From positions 186,001 to 250,000 of the forward strand of contig JBMNHK010000003.1 in the NCBI GenBank assembly GCA_050950345.1: a DNA stretch of 64,000 nt, in the 5' to 3' direction. Made by a program: the position numbers and the translations under genes. Every line of letters starts with the position of its first letter. Positions within the stretch are counted from its first letter, which is position 1. Of this stretch, positions 22,298 through 30,639 are shown in pieces. The stretch comes from Pelotomaculum_C sp050950345. Lineage in GTDB: Bacteria > Bacillota > Desulfotomaculia > Desulfotomaculales > Pelotomaculaceae. Under the pieces are notes generated by a model. The model made no database searches and was not told the DNA's origin. It was given only the letters and a program-made list of their open reading frames with translations.

Positions 22298-23245
22298 TCA
22301 CAGATATCCTTTTTTGTCTTCCAAATATTTTTTTACTGATGCGGCTGCAACGGCACCGTCAGCAACAGCAGTCACAACCTGCCTTAATATTTTATGCCGC
22401 ACATCACCTGCTGCATAAATACCCGGTTGTGATGTAAGCATATTGTCATCAGTTACTATGTAACCTTGCTCATCCAGCCTGACTATATCCTTAACCAAAT
22501 CTGAATTGGGACTGTTCCCAATATAGACAAAAACACCATCTGTCGGCAGGAGCATCTGGGCGTTATTACGAACATCTCTGAGCAAGGTTTTATCCACTGC
22601 ATCCGTACCGCTGATTTCATCAATAACACTATGCCAAACAAACTCTATTTTCGGGTTGTTAAAGGCACGCTGCTGGATGATCTCCGTCGCTTTCAATTCA
22701 CCGCGCCTGTGAACAATGTAGACCTTTTTTGCAAATTTTGTTAAGAATATGGCCTCCTCAATGGCAGCATCTCCCCCACCGGTTACAATAACCCGTTTGT
22801 CTTTAAAAAAAGCTCCATCACAGGTAGCACAATAAGAAACCCCCCGTCCGGTAAATTCAGCCTCGCCTTTTACATTAAGCAGTTGCGGCTGAGTTCCAGT
22901 GGCTACTATTAATGTATCAGCGGCAATTGCTCCTTTACTCGTATATATAATGACCTCCTTTTCCGAAGGCTCAATCTTATCTACATTAACGGTAATTATT
23001 TCAAGACCAAAACCACGTGCCTGCTGTTCCATCTGCATCATTAATTCAGCACCGCTGACATTTAGGAAGCCGGGATAATTCTCAATATTCTGTGTACTAG
23101 TCACCAGACCACCTGGTGCTCTGCGCTCAATTAACAGCGTATTCAACGCAAATCTTGACGCATATATACCGGCAGAAAGCCCCGCCGGACCTCCACCAAT
23201 GATAATCAGGTCTCTTTTTCTTACAGTTAACACCTTCTTTATCAA
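22298..23245 (-). CDS. trxB: Thioredoxin-disulfide reductase (NADPH type)
   Basis: About 315 residues. The FAD site GGGPAGLSAGIYASR, the redox pair CATC in SYCATCDGAFF, the NADPH fold GGGDAAIEEA, the NADPH-phosphate motif VHRRGELKA and the C-terminal FAD motif GIYAAGDVR are all present. It reduces thioredoxin with NADPH. The start is uncertain: TTG at 23245 or GTG at 23233, neither with a strong ribosome site. It contrasts with the second, motif-poor reductase at 46007-46864. Confidence 0.95.
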   Translation of the reverse strand: MIKKVLTVRKRDLIIIGGGPAGLSAGIYASRFALNTLLIERRAPGGLVTSTQNIENYPGFLNVSGAELMMQMEQQARGFGLEIITVNVDKIEPSEKEVIIYTSKGAIAADTLIVATGTQPQLLNVKGEAEFTGRGVSYCATCDGAFFKDKRVIVTGGGDAAIEEAIFLTKFAKKVYIVHRRGELKATEIIQQRAFNNPKIEFVWHSVIDEISGTDAVDKTLLRDVRNNAQMLLPTDGVFVYIGNSPNSDLVKDIVRLDEQGYIVTDDNMLTSQPGIYAAGDVRHKILRQVVTAVADGAVAAASVKKYLEDKKGYL

Positions 23246-23306
23246 ATACTCAATCTATAATTAATATCATCTTATTTTAACTAAATTAAATCCGTCAACA
23301 TGTATA

Positions 23307-23350
23307 ATAAAAATCCCCCTTGATTTCAAGATATTCTGCAGCAGGGGGAC
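23307..23350 (-). terminator. Intrinsic terminator after adk
   Basis: On the minus strand GTCCCCCT and AGGGGGAT pair around a long loop and are followed by TTTTTATTA. It separates adk from trxB. Confidence 0.7.
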
Positions 23351-23392
23351 TTTTCATTTTCAAATTAATATATAGATTTGGAATAAAGCCGG

Positions 23393-24037
23393 TTACTTGC
23401 CAAGCATTGTTAATATATCTTTTAATACCTTATTAATATCCTGGTCCCCATTGACATTCTTAAGCAGATTTCTCTCAGCATAGAATTCAATAAGCGGTTG
23501 GGTATTGGTTTCGTATACATCCAGGCGATTATTAACAACATCCTCAACATCGTCACTACGTTGGTATAGTTCGCCACCGCACGTATCGCACACACCTTCC
23601 CTGGTTGGCCGGTTGTAATGCAGGTGGAAACTAGCGCCACATTCACGGCAGATCCTTCTGCCGGTTAAACGATCTACAATTTTTTCACGAGGTACTTCAA
23701 GATTTATAACACCATGCAGAGTCTGGCCCATTGCATTTAGCATTTCTTCCAGCGCTTCCGCCTGATACACTGTACGGGGAAAACCGTCTAATAAAAAACC
23801 TTTTGCACAATCGGGCTGTAAAAGACGGTCTTTAACAATACCTATTACCACAGCGTCAGGCACGAGCTCGCCTTTATCCATGTATTCTTTAGCCTTTTTC
23901 CCCATTTCGGTGCCATCTTTTATAGCAGCCCGGAACATATCGCCTGTAGAAATATTGGCTATGTTAAGCTCCTTTGCCAGCACTTCTGCCTGAGTACCTT
24001 TTCCCGCTCCCGGAGGTCCCATAATAAGAAGTTTCAT
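23393..24037 (-). CDS. adk: Adenylate kinase
   Basis: 214 residues, the long form. The P-loop GPPGAGKGTQA, the AMP site (DGFPRT), and a zinc-binding LID with CRECG and CDTCG are visible. It interconverts AMP, ADP and ATP. In many Firmicutes adk sits in the ribosomal protein operon; here it is separate, between a micropeptide gene and trxB. Confidence 0.98.
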   Translation of the reverse strand: MKLLIMGPPGAGKGTQAEVLAKELNIANISTGDMFRAAIKDGTEMGKKAKEYMDKGELVPDAVVIGIVKDRLLQPDCAKGFLLDGFPRTVYQAEALEEMLNAMGQTLHGVINLEVPREKIVDRLTGRRICRECGASFHLHYNRPTREGVCDTCGGELYQRSDDVEDVVNNRLDVYETNTQPLIEFYAERNLLKNVNGDQDINKVLKDILTMLGK

Positions 24038-24200
24038 CTAAGAATCCCTCCTAACCCATATTCATAACTCTAACAATACCATATTATATCATAAATATTA
24101 TACTGCGGGAAACATCTACCATAGTCGGATTCAGCTTAATCACGACTGGCCAATTAATTTTAATTAAACTCGCCATCTACCGGTGGCATTAAATATCAGC

Positions 24201-24217
24201 TTGCATATTATGTATAA
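24201..24217 (+). promoter_or_regulatory. Possible promoter element shared with gap region
   Basis: TTGCATATTATGTATAA, 21 bases before the 38-residue micropeptide gene. It contains CATATTAT, which fits the -10 form of mother-cell sigma factors (CATAnnnT). An exact copy lies at 29323-29339. Confidence 0.35.
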
Positions 24218-24237
24218 AAGCATAAGGAGGTATAAAC

Positions 24238-24354
24238 ATGTCGGATGTTAAAATTGAGCAAACCGGTGTTGGTAACGCAGCTTTTATTTTCTTTTTAATC
24301 TTCATTCTTTTAGTATTTGGGGTTGGATTCTGGGCATTTGGCAGCGGCATCTAA
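24238..24354 (+). CDS. 38-residue hydrophobic micropeptide (YjcZ-like)
   Basis: A polar N-terminus (MSDVKIEQTGVGN) runs into one hydrophobic helix, AFIFFLIFILLVFGVGFWAF, and a short GSGI tail. The start has a strong AAGGAGG site seven bases upstream. It closely resembles the minus-strand peptide at 24514-24621 through the shared helix. Such single-helix peptides are typical of Firmicute spore-associated YjcZ/CotT-like families. That role is inference. Confidence 0.8.
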   Translation: MSDVKIEQTGVGNAAFIFFLIFILLVFGVGFWAFGSGI

Positions 24355-24381
24355 ATATCTGGTAAAAACAATTAGTTTTAT

Positions 24382-24410
24382 AAAGCCGCCGGCTAATGCT
24401 GGCGGCTTTT
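24382..24410 (+). terminator. Terminator after the 38-residue micropeptide
   Basis: AAAGCCGCC and GGCGGCTTT form a 9-bp stem with an extra G-C pair, ending in TTTT. Confidence 0.8.
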
Positions 24411-24441
24411 GATATCAGGTAGTTTACATAAATAGATGAAG

Positions 24442-24479
24442 GCAGCCTGACCAGGTTTAAATCAACCTGGTCAGGCTGC
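24442..24479. terminator. Perfect 16-bp hairpin between convergent micropeptide genes
   Basis: GCAGCCTGACCAGGTT is repeated inverted after a six-base loop. There is no T-run on either strand. It probably ends or stabilises the minus-strand micropeptide transcript. Confidence 0.55.
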
Positions 24480-24513
24480 ACCTCCATATTTTCCCTTACG
24501 GCTCTCCTCTGTT

Positions 24514-24621
24514 CTAGATAAAGCACAAAAATCCAACACCAAATACTAGCAATATGAAAATAAGAAAGAAAATAAACGCAGGATTACCCCAATTTGTCTG
24601 CATCTCCGTAAATTCAGCCAC
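24514..24621 (-). CDS. 35-residue hydrophobic micropeptide (YjcZ-like)
   Basis: Starts at a GTG preceded by GGAGGTG at eight bases. The sequence is MAEFTEMQTNWGN, then PAFIFFLIFILLVFGVGF and LCFI. Its helix is almost identical to that of the 24238-24354 peptide, so the two are convergent paralogues. It carries one Cys in the tail, unlike its partner. Probably membrane-inserted and spore-associated; function unknown. Confidence 0.75.
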   Translation of the reverse strand: MAEFTEMQTNWGNPAFIFFLIFILLVFGVGFLCFI

Positions 24622-24729
24622 TATAACACACCTCCTCTTCCTGATCAACCTTACACATCATAATATGTTATAGAGCTGTATTTGTTACATCCTGCCGTAT
24701 GGTCACTTCCTGATAACTGGCTACAAATG

Positions 24730-24770
24730 CAAAAAACCGCAGTCCTCTACCAACTGAGACATAGCGGTTT
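24730..24770 (-). terminator. Terminator that looks like a tRNA 5' fragment
   Basis: On the minus strand AAACCGC and GCGGTTT pair and are followed by TTTTTTGC. The loop contains CTCAGTTGGTAGAG, a canonical tRNA D-arm. It ends the 24806-25027 gene. Confidence 0.65.
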
Positions 24771-24805
24771 AGTATAGTATTAATTAATTCTTCTTTATTT
24801 TCTAT

Positions 24806-25027
24806 TTAAACACCAAACTCTTTTTGCAATTTTTCCATAATTTCTTTTTCTTTTGGGGTTAACTGCTCTTGTTCTTTTATTAATTGTTCTGCTCTAACCC
24901 TTTGTTCACCATAACCCTTATTGATTATTACGAAATTCTCATTGATAACTCTTACTACCGTAGCCTTTACTCTGCCATATTTTGTTTGATGATATACGAT
25001 CTCGCCAGCTTCAAAATTATTCAACAC
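24806..25027 (-). CDS. Small conserved-looking basic protein, function unknown
   Basis: About 73 residues. The GAGGAG site overlaps the ATG at 25033, so the GTG at 25027 (six bases away) is the more likely start. An N-terminal beta-rich part contains AGEIVYHQTKYGRVKATVVRV, suggesting a small SH3-like barrel. It is followed by a charged helix LTPKEKEIMEKLQKEF. No named family is recognised. The frame stays open upstream through the tRNA-Pro gene, which is accidental. Confidence 0.65.
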   Translation of the reverse strand: MLNNFEAGEIVYHQTKYGRVKATVVRVINENFVIINKGYGEQRVRAEQLIKEQEQLTPKEKEIMEKLQKEFGV

Positions 25028-25123
25028 CAACATCTCCTCATAATACATATAAACGGCAGCCAGCAGTGTTGATAATAAGAACCGCAACGCCTTATAGTAC
25101 TGCAGGTTTCTGAATAAAATAAT

Positions 25124-25200
25124 TGGTCGGGGCAACACGACTTGAACGTGCGACCTCACGGTCCCGAACCGTGCGCTCTGCCAAACTGAGCTATGCCCCG
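25124..25200 (-). tRNA. tRNA-Pro (anticodon CGG)
   Basis: 77 bases with encoded CCA. Acceptor arm CGGGGCA/TGCCCCG, D-arm AGCTCAG, anticodon stem CACGG/CCGTG with loop TTCGGGA, and T-arm GTTCAAGTC. It reads CCG codons. Confidence 0.95.
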
Positions 25201-25356
25201 AATCATCCCATCGGATTGACAAAATATATTTTCCCATAGTCAGCTTGAAAAGTCAAGGAGAAAAGGCTATACTGGCGTATAAACCTAGTATTTTTGACCA
25301 AGGCTCTTACCTCAACCATCGAATACTCATGATACTGCTGGCCAGGGGGGTTTTTA

Positions 25357-25563
25357 TTGACAGTCGAACCAAATGCTTTGGCACTTATTGCAAATTATTT
25401 ATTGCTGGCGCTTTTCGGAGGCTCAGCCATATTAGTCTTTTGGGATACTAGAAAGCGTGAGCGTCCATTATCCGAATCCATAGCTTGGGCTCTTTTTATG
25501 GCTTTTTTGTTTCCTATAGCTATTATAGTTTACATCTATTTCCGCAAAAAGAAACTGCTCTAG
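25357..25563 (+). CDS. Small two-helix membrane protein
   Basis: 68 residues from a TTG start with GGGGGG seven bases upstream. There are two membrane segments (about 8-29 and 41-60) joined by the short charged loop DTRKRERPLSESI. The basic tail RKKKLL suggests both ends may face the cytoplasm. No family is recognised, and no neighbour hints at its role. The stretch after it to 25737 (about 175 bases) holds nothing I recognise. Confidence 0.6.
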   Translation: MTVEPNALALIANYLLLALFGGSAILVFWDTRKRERPLSESIAWALFMAFLFPIAIIVYIYFRKKKLL

Positions 25564-25737
25564 CGCTCTTCTTAATCGTTGTTGCCGCATTACTTGCCCA
25601 TCCTTAATATCCTAAATTCATTCTCTTTACCCCTATCTGGGATGTGATGATGCTTCTAGTTCTCACAGCCTAGGTCACCTATTCTGCTTGATAAAATACT
25701 CTTATTAAACATTTTTCACAGTGACTATTTATTTAAC

Positions 25738-25766
25738 TTGACTATTATATTTTTGATGAATATTCT
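25738..25766 (+). promoter_or_regulatory. SigA-type promoter for the P-loop/Asp23 gene
   Basis: TTGACT and TATTCT are separated by 17 bases, about 40 bases before the start codon. Confidence 0.65.
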
Positions 25767-25806
25767 ATTCATCAAATGGTATCGTTTATAAAGCAGGTGA
25801 ACAATT

Positions 25807-26655
25807 ATGGAAGTATATGCCCTTGTCGGACCAAGCGGTACAGGTAAAAGCCACCGTGCCATAAAATTTGCCCATCAGATTGATGCGCAAGCTATAATTG
25901 ACGACGGCCTTCTAATCCAGAAGCACACTATCATAGCCGGCTCCTCTGCAAAACAGCAACCTACGCGGATAGCTGCTATTAAAGCTGCCATATTCCTGGA
26001 TGACAAACAGGCTGATATAATGAAAAGAGCTATTGATGAGTTAAAAATAGAGCGAATACTGTTGTTGGGAACATCGACGAAGATGGTTGAACAAATTGCT
26101 TCCCGACTTAAATTACCAAAACCCTCCAAGGTAATTAATATTACAGAAGTCGCCAGTGAAAAAGATATCAGAAGAGCAAAACTCCTCCGAACCCGTTATA
26201 ACAAACATGTTATACCTGCTCCCATACTGGAGGTTAAAAAAAGTTTTCCCAATGCACTTATTGATCCCCTAAAAGTATTCTTTAAAAAGAAAGGAAGTCC
26301 CCCCGGAAGGCGAGATTGGATCGAACAATCCATGGTCAGACCACCCTTTACCTACAACGGCCGCATCACTATTTCCAATGGGGCCCTATCCAATATTACA
26401 GAAATCGCCGCAAACTCTATATTAGGGGTTAGTAAAATTAGCAAGATTGAGAATGATATTGACCAAGACGGTATTGTAACCATCAACATCAGTATTATAA
26501 TCTCTTTTGGGCATAATATAACCCTGGTTTCCAGACAAATACAAAACAAGATTAAACAAAGTGTGGAAGAAATGACCGGATTGCAAGTAAAATCTGTAAA
26601 TATACAAATCAAAAGCTTGAGTTTCGAGCACAAAACAACAGGAGCGACCATTTAA
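25807..26655 (+). CDS. P-loop NTPase fused to an Asp23/Gls24-type domain
   Basis: 282 residues with two parts. Residues 1-170 begin with a Walker A motif (ALVGPSGTGKSHRA) and contain ERILLLGTS, the likely second strand of an NTPase fold. Residues 190-280 match the Asp23/Gls24 (DUF322) fold: NGRITISNGALSNITEIAA, then DGIVTINISIIISFGHNI and VEEMTGLQVKSVNIQI. Asp23 proteins normally sit near the membrane and relate to envelope stress; here an ATPase is attached. It has its own promoter and a terminator hairpin overlapping the stop. The role of the ATPase is unknown. Confidence 0.85.
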   Translation: MEVYALVGPSGTGKSHRAIKFAHQIDAQAIIDDGLLIQKHTIIAGSSAKQQPTRIAAIKAAIFLDDKQADIMKRAIDELKIERILLLGTSTKMVEQIASRLKLPKPSKVINITEVASEKDIRRAKLLRTRYNKHVIPAPILEVKKSFPNALIDPLKVFFKKKGSPPGRRDWIEQSMVRPPFTYNGRITISNGALSNITEIAANSILGVSKISKIENDIDQDGIVTINISIIISFGHNITLVSRQIQNKIKQSVEEMTGLQVKSVNIQIKSLSFEHKTTGATI

Positions 26656-26666
26656 TGGTCGCTCCT
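26640..26666. terminator. Hairpin between convergent genes
   Basis: AGGAGCGACCAT and ATGGTCGCTCCT form a 12-bp stem that includes the upstream gene's stop codon. T content is moderate on both sides, so it may serve both convergent genes. Confidence 0.6.
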
Positions 26667-26669
26667 CTC

Positions 26670-27353
26670 TTACGTGCAAGTGGCAAAAACGTGGTTGCCG
26701 ATCTTTGTGACCACCGGCAGCGTTCTGATCCATGTATCATTGCTGATATCGGGATTGTAAAAGAAAAGCGCACCGCCTGTAGGATCATTTCCGGCCAGGG
26801 CTTGTTCAGCTGCTTTAAAGGCTTTTTCATCAGGTTCCAGATTTATAGAACCATCACCAACCGGAGAAAACTGATAAACATTATTGTTCTTTTGTAGAAT
26901 TACTTCAGCTATTGTTTTGGGAAAATGCGGGCTACTGATCCTGTTAAGAATAACAGCCCCAACTGCCACCTGGCCCTCAAAACTTTCACCTCTCGCTTCA
27001 GCATGTATTAATTTTGCCATAAGAAGCAATTCTTCCCTGGACACATCACCTCGCGACAAACGGTCTGCATAAGTATGAGCTTCCGGTATTTGCAGTACAT
27101 CGCCCGGTCTGATCAGGCTGTCTGTCAGGTTATTGGCTTTCATTAATTCACGAACTGATATTTGATATTCTCTAGCAATAAAGCTAAGATTGTCTCCTTC
27201 TTTCACTGTGTAGCTTACATTCTCGTAACTGGTTTTTGTTGAAGATTGAGCAGCTGTGTTCTGGACGCCCTCATTTGCATAGGTTGCCGAACCTCCGATC
27301 ATAATTGCTGCTGAAAACAACACGGCAGCTATGATCTTTGTTTTGCGAACCAT
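26670..27353 (-). CDS. LysM and SleB-like cell wall hydrolase
   Basis: About 227 residues from the ATG at 27353, where a signal peptide starts (KTKIIAAVLFSAAIMIGGSATYA). A GGAGG site lies 13 bases upstream. Next is one LysM domain (YTVKEGDNLSFIAREY to PGDVLQIP), then a Hydrolase_2 domain with the catalytic Glu in IHAEARGESFEGQVAVGAV. This domain order is that of SleB/CwlJ-type enzymes that cleave spore cortex peptidoglycan. A vegetative wall role is also possible. Confidence 0.92.
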   Translation of the reverse strand: MVRKTKIIAAVLFSAAIMIGGSATYANEGVQNTAAQSSTKTSYENVSYTVKEGDNLSFIAREYQISVRELMKANNLTDSLIRPGDVLQIPEAHTYADRLSRGDVSREELLLMAKLIHAEARGESFEGQVAVGAVILNRISSPHFPKTIAEVILQKNNNVYQFSPVGDGSINLEPDEKAFKAAEQALAGNDPTGGALFFYNPDISNDTWIRTLPVVTKIGNHVFATCT

Positions 27354-27459
27354 TTTACTCTTTTTTCCTCCTTTTGCGAGTCCAATAGGTGTTTTTTTCA
27401 ACACAAAGCTCAGCATAGGTCTATTATTATCCATAATAAATCATTATTAACAAATAAAA

Positions 27460-27486
27460 CAAAAAAAATACCTGTGCAGGTATTTT
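27460..27486 (-). terminator. Terminator after dnaI
   Basis: AATACCTG and CAGGTATT pair around a two-base loop, followed by TTTTTTTTG on the minus strand. Confidence 0.85.
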
Positions 27487-27501
27487 CTATTTCTTGTTAT
27501 T

Positions 27502-28260
27502 TTATTGGTTTCTATAATCTTTTTCTTTGCGTTGTACAGCCCGGATGTCCATATCTACCAGGAGCTGAAAGGGTTTACACATTTCCAATAAACGGGAGGT
27601 AGTCCTTTCACCCAGATAACCTTCTAAATCCTCGGGACTGATATTGGAGGTTACTATTACGGGCAAGCGGTGATTGAGGCGATAATTAACAATCGAATAG
27701 ATTTTATTTCTTGTCCATTCAGTATAATTATGTGCGCCTAAGTCATCGAGAATCAAAAGAGGCACCTGTTTGGCCTGATCCAGTATATCAAACTCACTTA
27801 TCTCCACATTACTCCTGCCCGGATCGTAAGTTGACCTAATTAGATCCAGTAAATCTGGAACTACTGCAAATAAGACAGCTTTGCCTCTATGCAAAACTGC
27901 GTTTGCTATGCAACAAGCCAGGAAGGTTTTGCCGCTACCAACCTGTCCTGTCAACAAGAGACCGTCTGTGGCCGGATCCGTTAAAAACCTCTTAACAAAA
28001 TTTTGTGCCGCCTCAAAAGCATGCCTGGCCAGATCATAATATGATATTTGATTGGGTAGTGCATAACTGGTTTTATTATAATACTTGAAATTAAAGTTAT
28101 CAAAAGTGCACTTTTGTAGATTGACCGGCAGCCTGGAATTCTTATAAAGCTTTAAGGCTGCTTTTTCCTTCACACATCGGCATGGATATGCCCCATCCTC
28201 CTTAACAATAACGCCTCGATCGCCACATAATAGACAGTTCATTGGAATCACCTGATCCAT
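27502..28260 (-). CDS. DnaI/DnaC-like helicase loader ATPase
   Basis: 252 residues. An N-terminal zinc motif (CLLCGDRG and CRC) precedes an AAA+ core with Walker A TGQVGSGKTFLA, Walker B LLILDDLGAH, and sensor region VIVTSNISPEDL. It fits loaders that place the replicative helicase at the origin, and also the IstB-like relatives. Its place 27 bases after a DnaD-domain gene on the same strand favours the replication role. Confidence 0.9.
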   Translation of the reverse strand: MDQVIPMNCLLCGDRGVIVKEDGAYPCRCVKEKAALKLYKNSRLPVNLQKCTFDNFNFKYYNKTSYALPNQISYYDLARHAFEAAQNFVKRFLTDPATDGLLLTGQVGSGKTFLACCIANAVLHRGKAVLFAVVPDLLDLIRSTYDPGRSNVEISEFDILDQAKQVPLLILDDLGAHNYTEWTRNKIYSIVNYRLNHRLPVIVTSNISPEDLEGYLGERTTSRLLEMCKPFQLLVDMDIRAVQRKEKDYRNQ

Positions 28261-28286
28261 ATTAATATTTCTTCAATTAAGCTAAC

Positions 28287-29117
28287 TCAAATATAGAGCG
28301 ACCTGATAAACGCTTTTTTCCTAGCATCCTTGTTACCGACAAATACACCAGGGCTTGTCCCCTGCTCGATACTTTTTTGTCTTGCACGCCTTTTTTGGAA
28401 TTCTTGTTCATAATGTGTTATTTCGTCGATAGTCCTGATATTATTCTTTTTCCACTCTATGAGTATAGTATTGATATATTTAAAATTGTGTTTACCTCCC
28501 AAAACAGCCCTTTTTAGTGCTTCAACAACCAGCAAGGGGTCCATTTCACTTGCCCATTGATCAATTTGCTCAATTTCCATAGGTGACAGCAGCCGCCCAA
28601 ATTCATTCTCAAATAAGGATATAAGATCCTGTGGATATTTATCTGTACTGTTTCTGTTATGATATCCTGCCAAATCAGTTGAACCTTTGATTATTTTTTC
28701 TGATTCCGCAATCTCTTCAGCACGCATACCTGCCCAAATGTCAGAAATTCTTAAGAACAACGGTTCAAAATCGTAACCTTCCATAATAAGGTTCTGACTG
28801 CTATCATAGAATCGGCTCACTGCAAGAATATTCTTTTCCAGCAAAAGGTCCAGCTCTTTCCTGATCCTGGCCGGTTCCGATTCCATGAATTCGGCAATCC
28901 TTTCAGGTGATGGCAGGAGCTCTTTTTCCTCCACATGAAGCCTAATCAAATGGATTAAAAGCATCATCTGGAAGTCAGTAACCCCAATAATTGTATAAAT
29001 TTTCAATAAAATATTCGGAATCGCTGTTGTACCTTCAAGCAGGAGGTCAGCTCCAAAAGTCGCGGTGATATTACCTTCCTGATCACATTTAACAATTTTC
29101 CCGCATCTTTTATACAT
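28287..29117 (-). CDS. DnaD-domain replication initiation protein
   Basis: 276 residues. An N-terminal winged-helix region (about 35-105) precedes a DnaB_2/DnaD domain (about 165-235). The latter has LFENEFGRLLSPMEIEQIDQW and HNFKYINTILIEWKKNNI, the family's signature end. DnaD and DnaI together load the helicase in Firmicutes. It is the first gene of a two-gene unit with the loader. Confidence 0.9.
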   Translation of the reverse strand: MYKRCGKIVKCDQEGNITATFGADLLLEGTTAIPNILLKIYTIIGVTDFQMMLLIHLIRLHVEEKELLPSPERIAEFMESEPARIRKELDLLLEKNILAVSRFYDSSQNLIMEGYDFEPLFLRISDIWAGMRAEEIAESEKIIKGSTDLAGYHNRNSTDKYPQDLISLFENEFGRLLSPMEIEQIDQWASEMDPLLVVEALKRAVLGGKHNFKYINTILIEWKKNNIRTIDEITHYEQEFQKRRARQKSIEQGTSPGVFVGNKDARKKAFIRSLYI

Positions 29118-29450
29118 GAGATATTACCTCCTGAGTTTCTATTCTAATATTAAGTTATGAATAAGTGGTTTGTCCACCATTTTACATCTCGTATTAGCAG
29201 CAGTATCCGCCACCTCTTCTCGTAGTATGACACTCTCTGCCATTTGTGGTCAACTCATGATAAACCAGGAGAACAATGTTTACCCAAAATTAAAGACAGC
29301 ATGGACCTGTTATGGTTGATTGTTGCATATTATGTATAATTTTAGCCTTGCTCACAAGTCAACATAATAGGAGTATTACGAAATACCTGGGGCAATATAT
29401 AGATGAAAACACTCAAATGAACTTGCATGCTGAAAGGGGGAATCCTTTTA
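29118..29450. other. Intergenic region before gap
   Basis: About 330 bases between the divergent dnaD-type and gap genes. No reading frame is supported. An exact 17-base copy of the element upstream of the 38-residue micropeptide lies at 29323-29339, ending in TATAAT, and is the best promoter candidate for gap. Confidence 0.5.
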
Positions 29451-30464
29451 ATGGCAGTAAAAGTTGGCATCAATGGCTTCGGCCGCATTGGCAGAAACGT
29501 CTTCCGCGCTGCTATGGGAAGAGATGATATTGATATTGTTGCCGTTAACGACCTTACCAATGCTTGCACTCTAGCCCATCTGCTGCAGTTTGATTCTGTA
29601 CACGGCACTCTGGACGCAGATATATATGCAAACGAGGAGAGGGAATTCAGGGTTAACGGAAAGGACATCAAAGTATTTGAGATTCCTGATCCAGAAGCTA
29701 TTCCCTGGGGAGACTATGGTGTTGAAGTTGTTATAGAATCCAGCGGTCGTTTTACCACCTACGAAACTGCTTCAAAACATCTGAACGGAAAGGCAAAGAA
29801 AGTCATTATCAGCGCCCCTGCTAAGAATGAAGATATAACCATCGTTATGGGTGTTAATGAAAATATGTATGATCCAGCCAGGCACCACATTATATCCAAT
29901 GCATCTTGTACGACCAATGGCCTGGCGCCAGTGGTTAAAATACTGCACCGGGAGTTTGGTATAACACGTGGATTGATAACAACAATCCACTCTTATACTA
30001 ACGACCAGCAGATCCTTGACTTACCGCATAAGGATTTACGCAGAGCTAGAGCAGCAGCTATGTCCATAATACCTACTACCACTGGCGCAGCAAAAGCAGT
30101 CGCTCTTGTTATACCGGAGTTGCAAGGGAAACTTAATGGCCTATCTATGCGCGTCCCAACTCCCAATGTCTCGGTAGTAGATCTGGTTGCAGAACTAGAA
30201 AGAGAAGCCACCGTTGACGATGTCAATGATGCCCTTAGGGCTGCCGCTGATGGAGAACTGAAAGGCATTCTGGCTTATAGCAATCTTCCGCTAGTATCCA
30301 AAGATTATAACGGCAATCCGCACTCTTCCATTGTTGACGGCTTATCTACTATGACCCTTGATGGTAAGCTCATCAAAGTGGTTGCCTGGTATGACAATGA
30401 ATGGGGTTATTCATGCCGTGTAGTTGACCTGGTGGCATATATCGGCCAACGGGGTATTAGTTAA
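29451..30464 (+). CDS. gap: Glyceraldehyde-3-phosphate dehydrogenase, type I
   Basis: 337 residues from the ATG at 29451 with an AAAGGGGG site upstream. The NAD fold VGINGFGRIGRNVFRAA, the catalytic ISNASCTTN (Cys near 152) and WYDNEWGYS are present. An NAD-preferring enzyme is suggested by the acidic NDLTN after the second strand. It converts glyceraldehyde-3-phosphate to 1,3-bisphosphoglycerate. No pgk, tpi or gapR gene is adjacent, unlike the usual glycolytic cluster. Confidence 0.97.
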   Translation: MAVKVGINGFGRIGRNVFRAAMGRDDIDIVAVNDLTNACTLAHLLQFDSVHGTLDADIYANEEREFRVNGKDIKVFEIPDPEAIPWGDYGVEVVIESSGRFTTYETASKHLNGKAKKVIISAPAKNEDITIVMGVNENMYDPARHHIISNASCTTNGLAPVVKILHREFGITRGLITTIHSYTNDQQILDLPHKDLRRARAAAMSIIPTTTGAAKAVALVIPELQGKLNGLSMRVPTPNVSVVDLVAELEREATVDDVNDALRAAADGELKGILAYSNLPLVSKDYNGNPHSSIVDGLSTMTLDGKLIKVVAWYDNEWGYSCRVVDLVAYIGQRGIS

Positions 30465-30505
30465 ATCATCACATTTTTTTGTCCAGCTTGTGCTGGACAT
30501 TATGC

Positions 30506-30534
30506 TTGACGCTTGGATGTTTATTAGATATAAT
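30506..30534 (+). promoter_or_regulatory. SigA promoter of the tRNA array
   Basis: TTGACG and TATAAT are 17 bases apart, 17 bases before tRNA-Pro. A GTCCAGC/GCTGGAC hairpin just upstream (30481-30498) may end gap transcription, though it has no following T-run. Confidence 0.85.
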
Positions 30535-30551
30535 GTACATTGCACGGTTTT

Positions 30552-30629
30552 CGGGATGTAGCGCAGTTTGGCTAGCGCGCTTGCCTTGGGAGCAAGAGGC
30601 CGGGGGTTCAAATCCCTCCATCCCGACCA
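30552..30629 (+). tRNA. tRNA-Pro (anticodon TGG)
   Basis: 78 bases with CCA. Acceptor CGGGATG/CATCCCG, anticodon stem CTTGC/GCAAG with loop CTTGGGA. Reads CCA and probably other CCN codons. Confidence 0.95.
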
Positions 30630-30639
30630 CTACATTTAT

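Noticed and set aside
25028..25237. A longer start for the small basic protein at 24.8 kb, giving 143 residues
   Set aside because: The extension runs through the tRNA-Pro gene.
25245..25451. A 68-codon plus-strand frame before the two-helix membrane protein
   Set aside because: It overlaps that gene in another frame and has no ribosome site.
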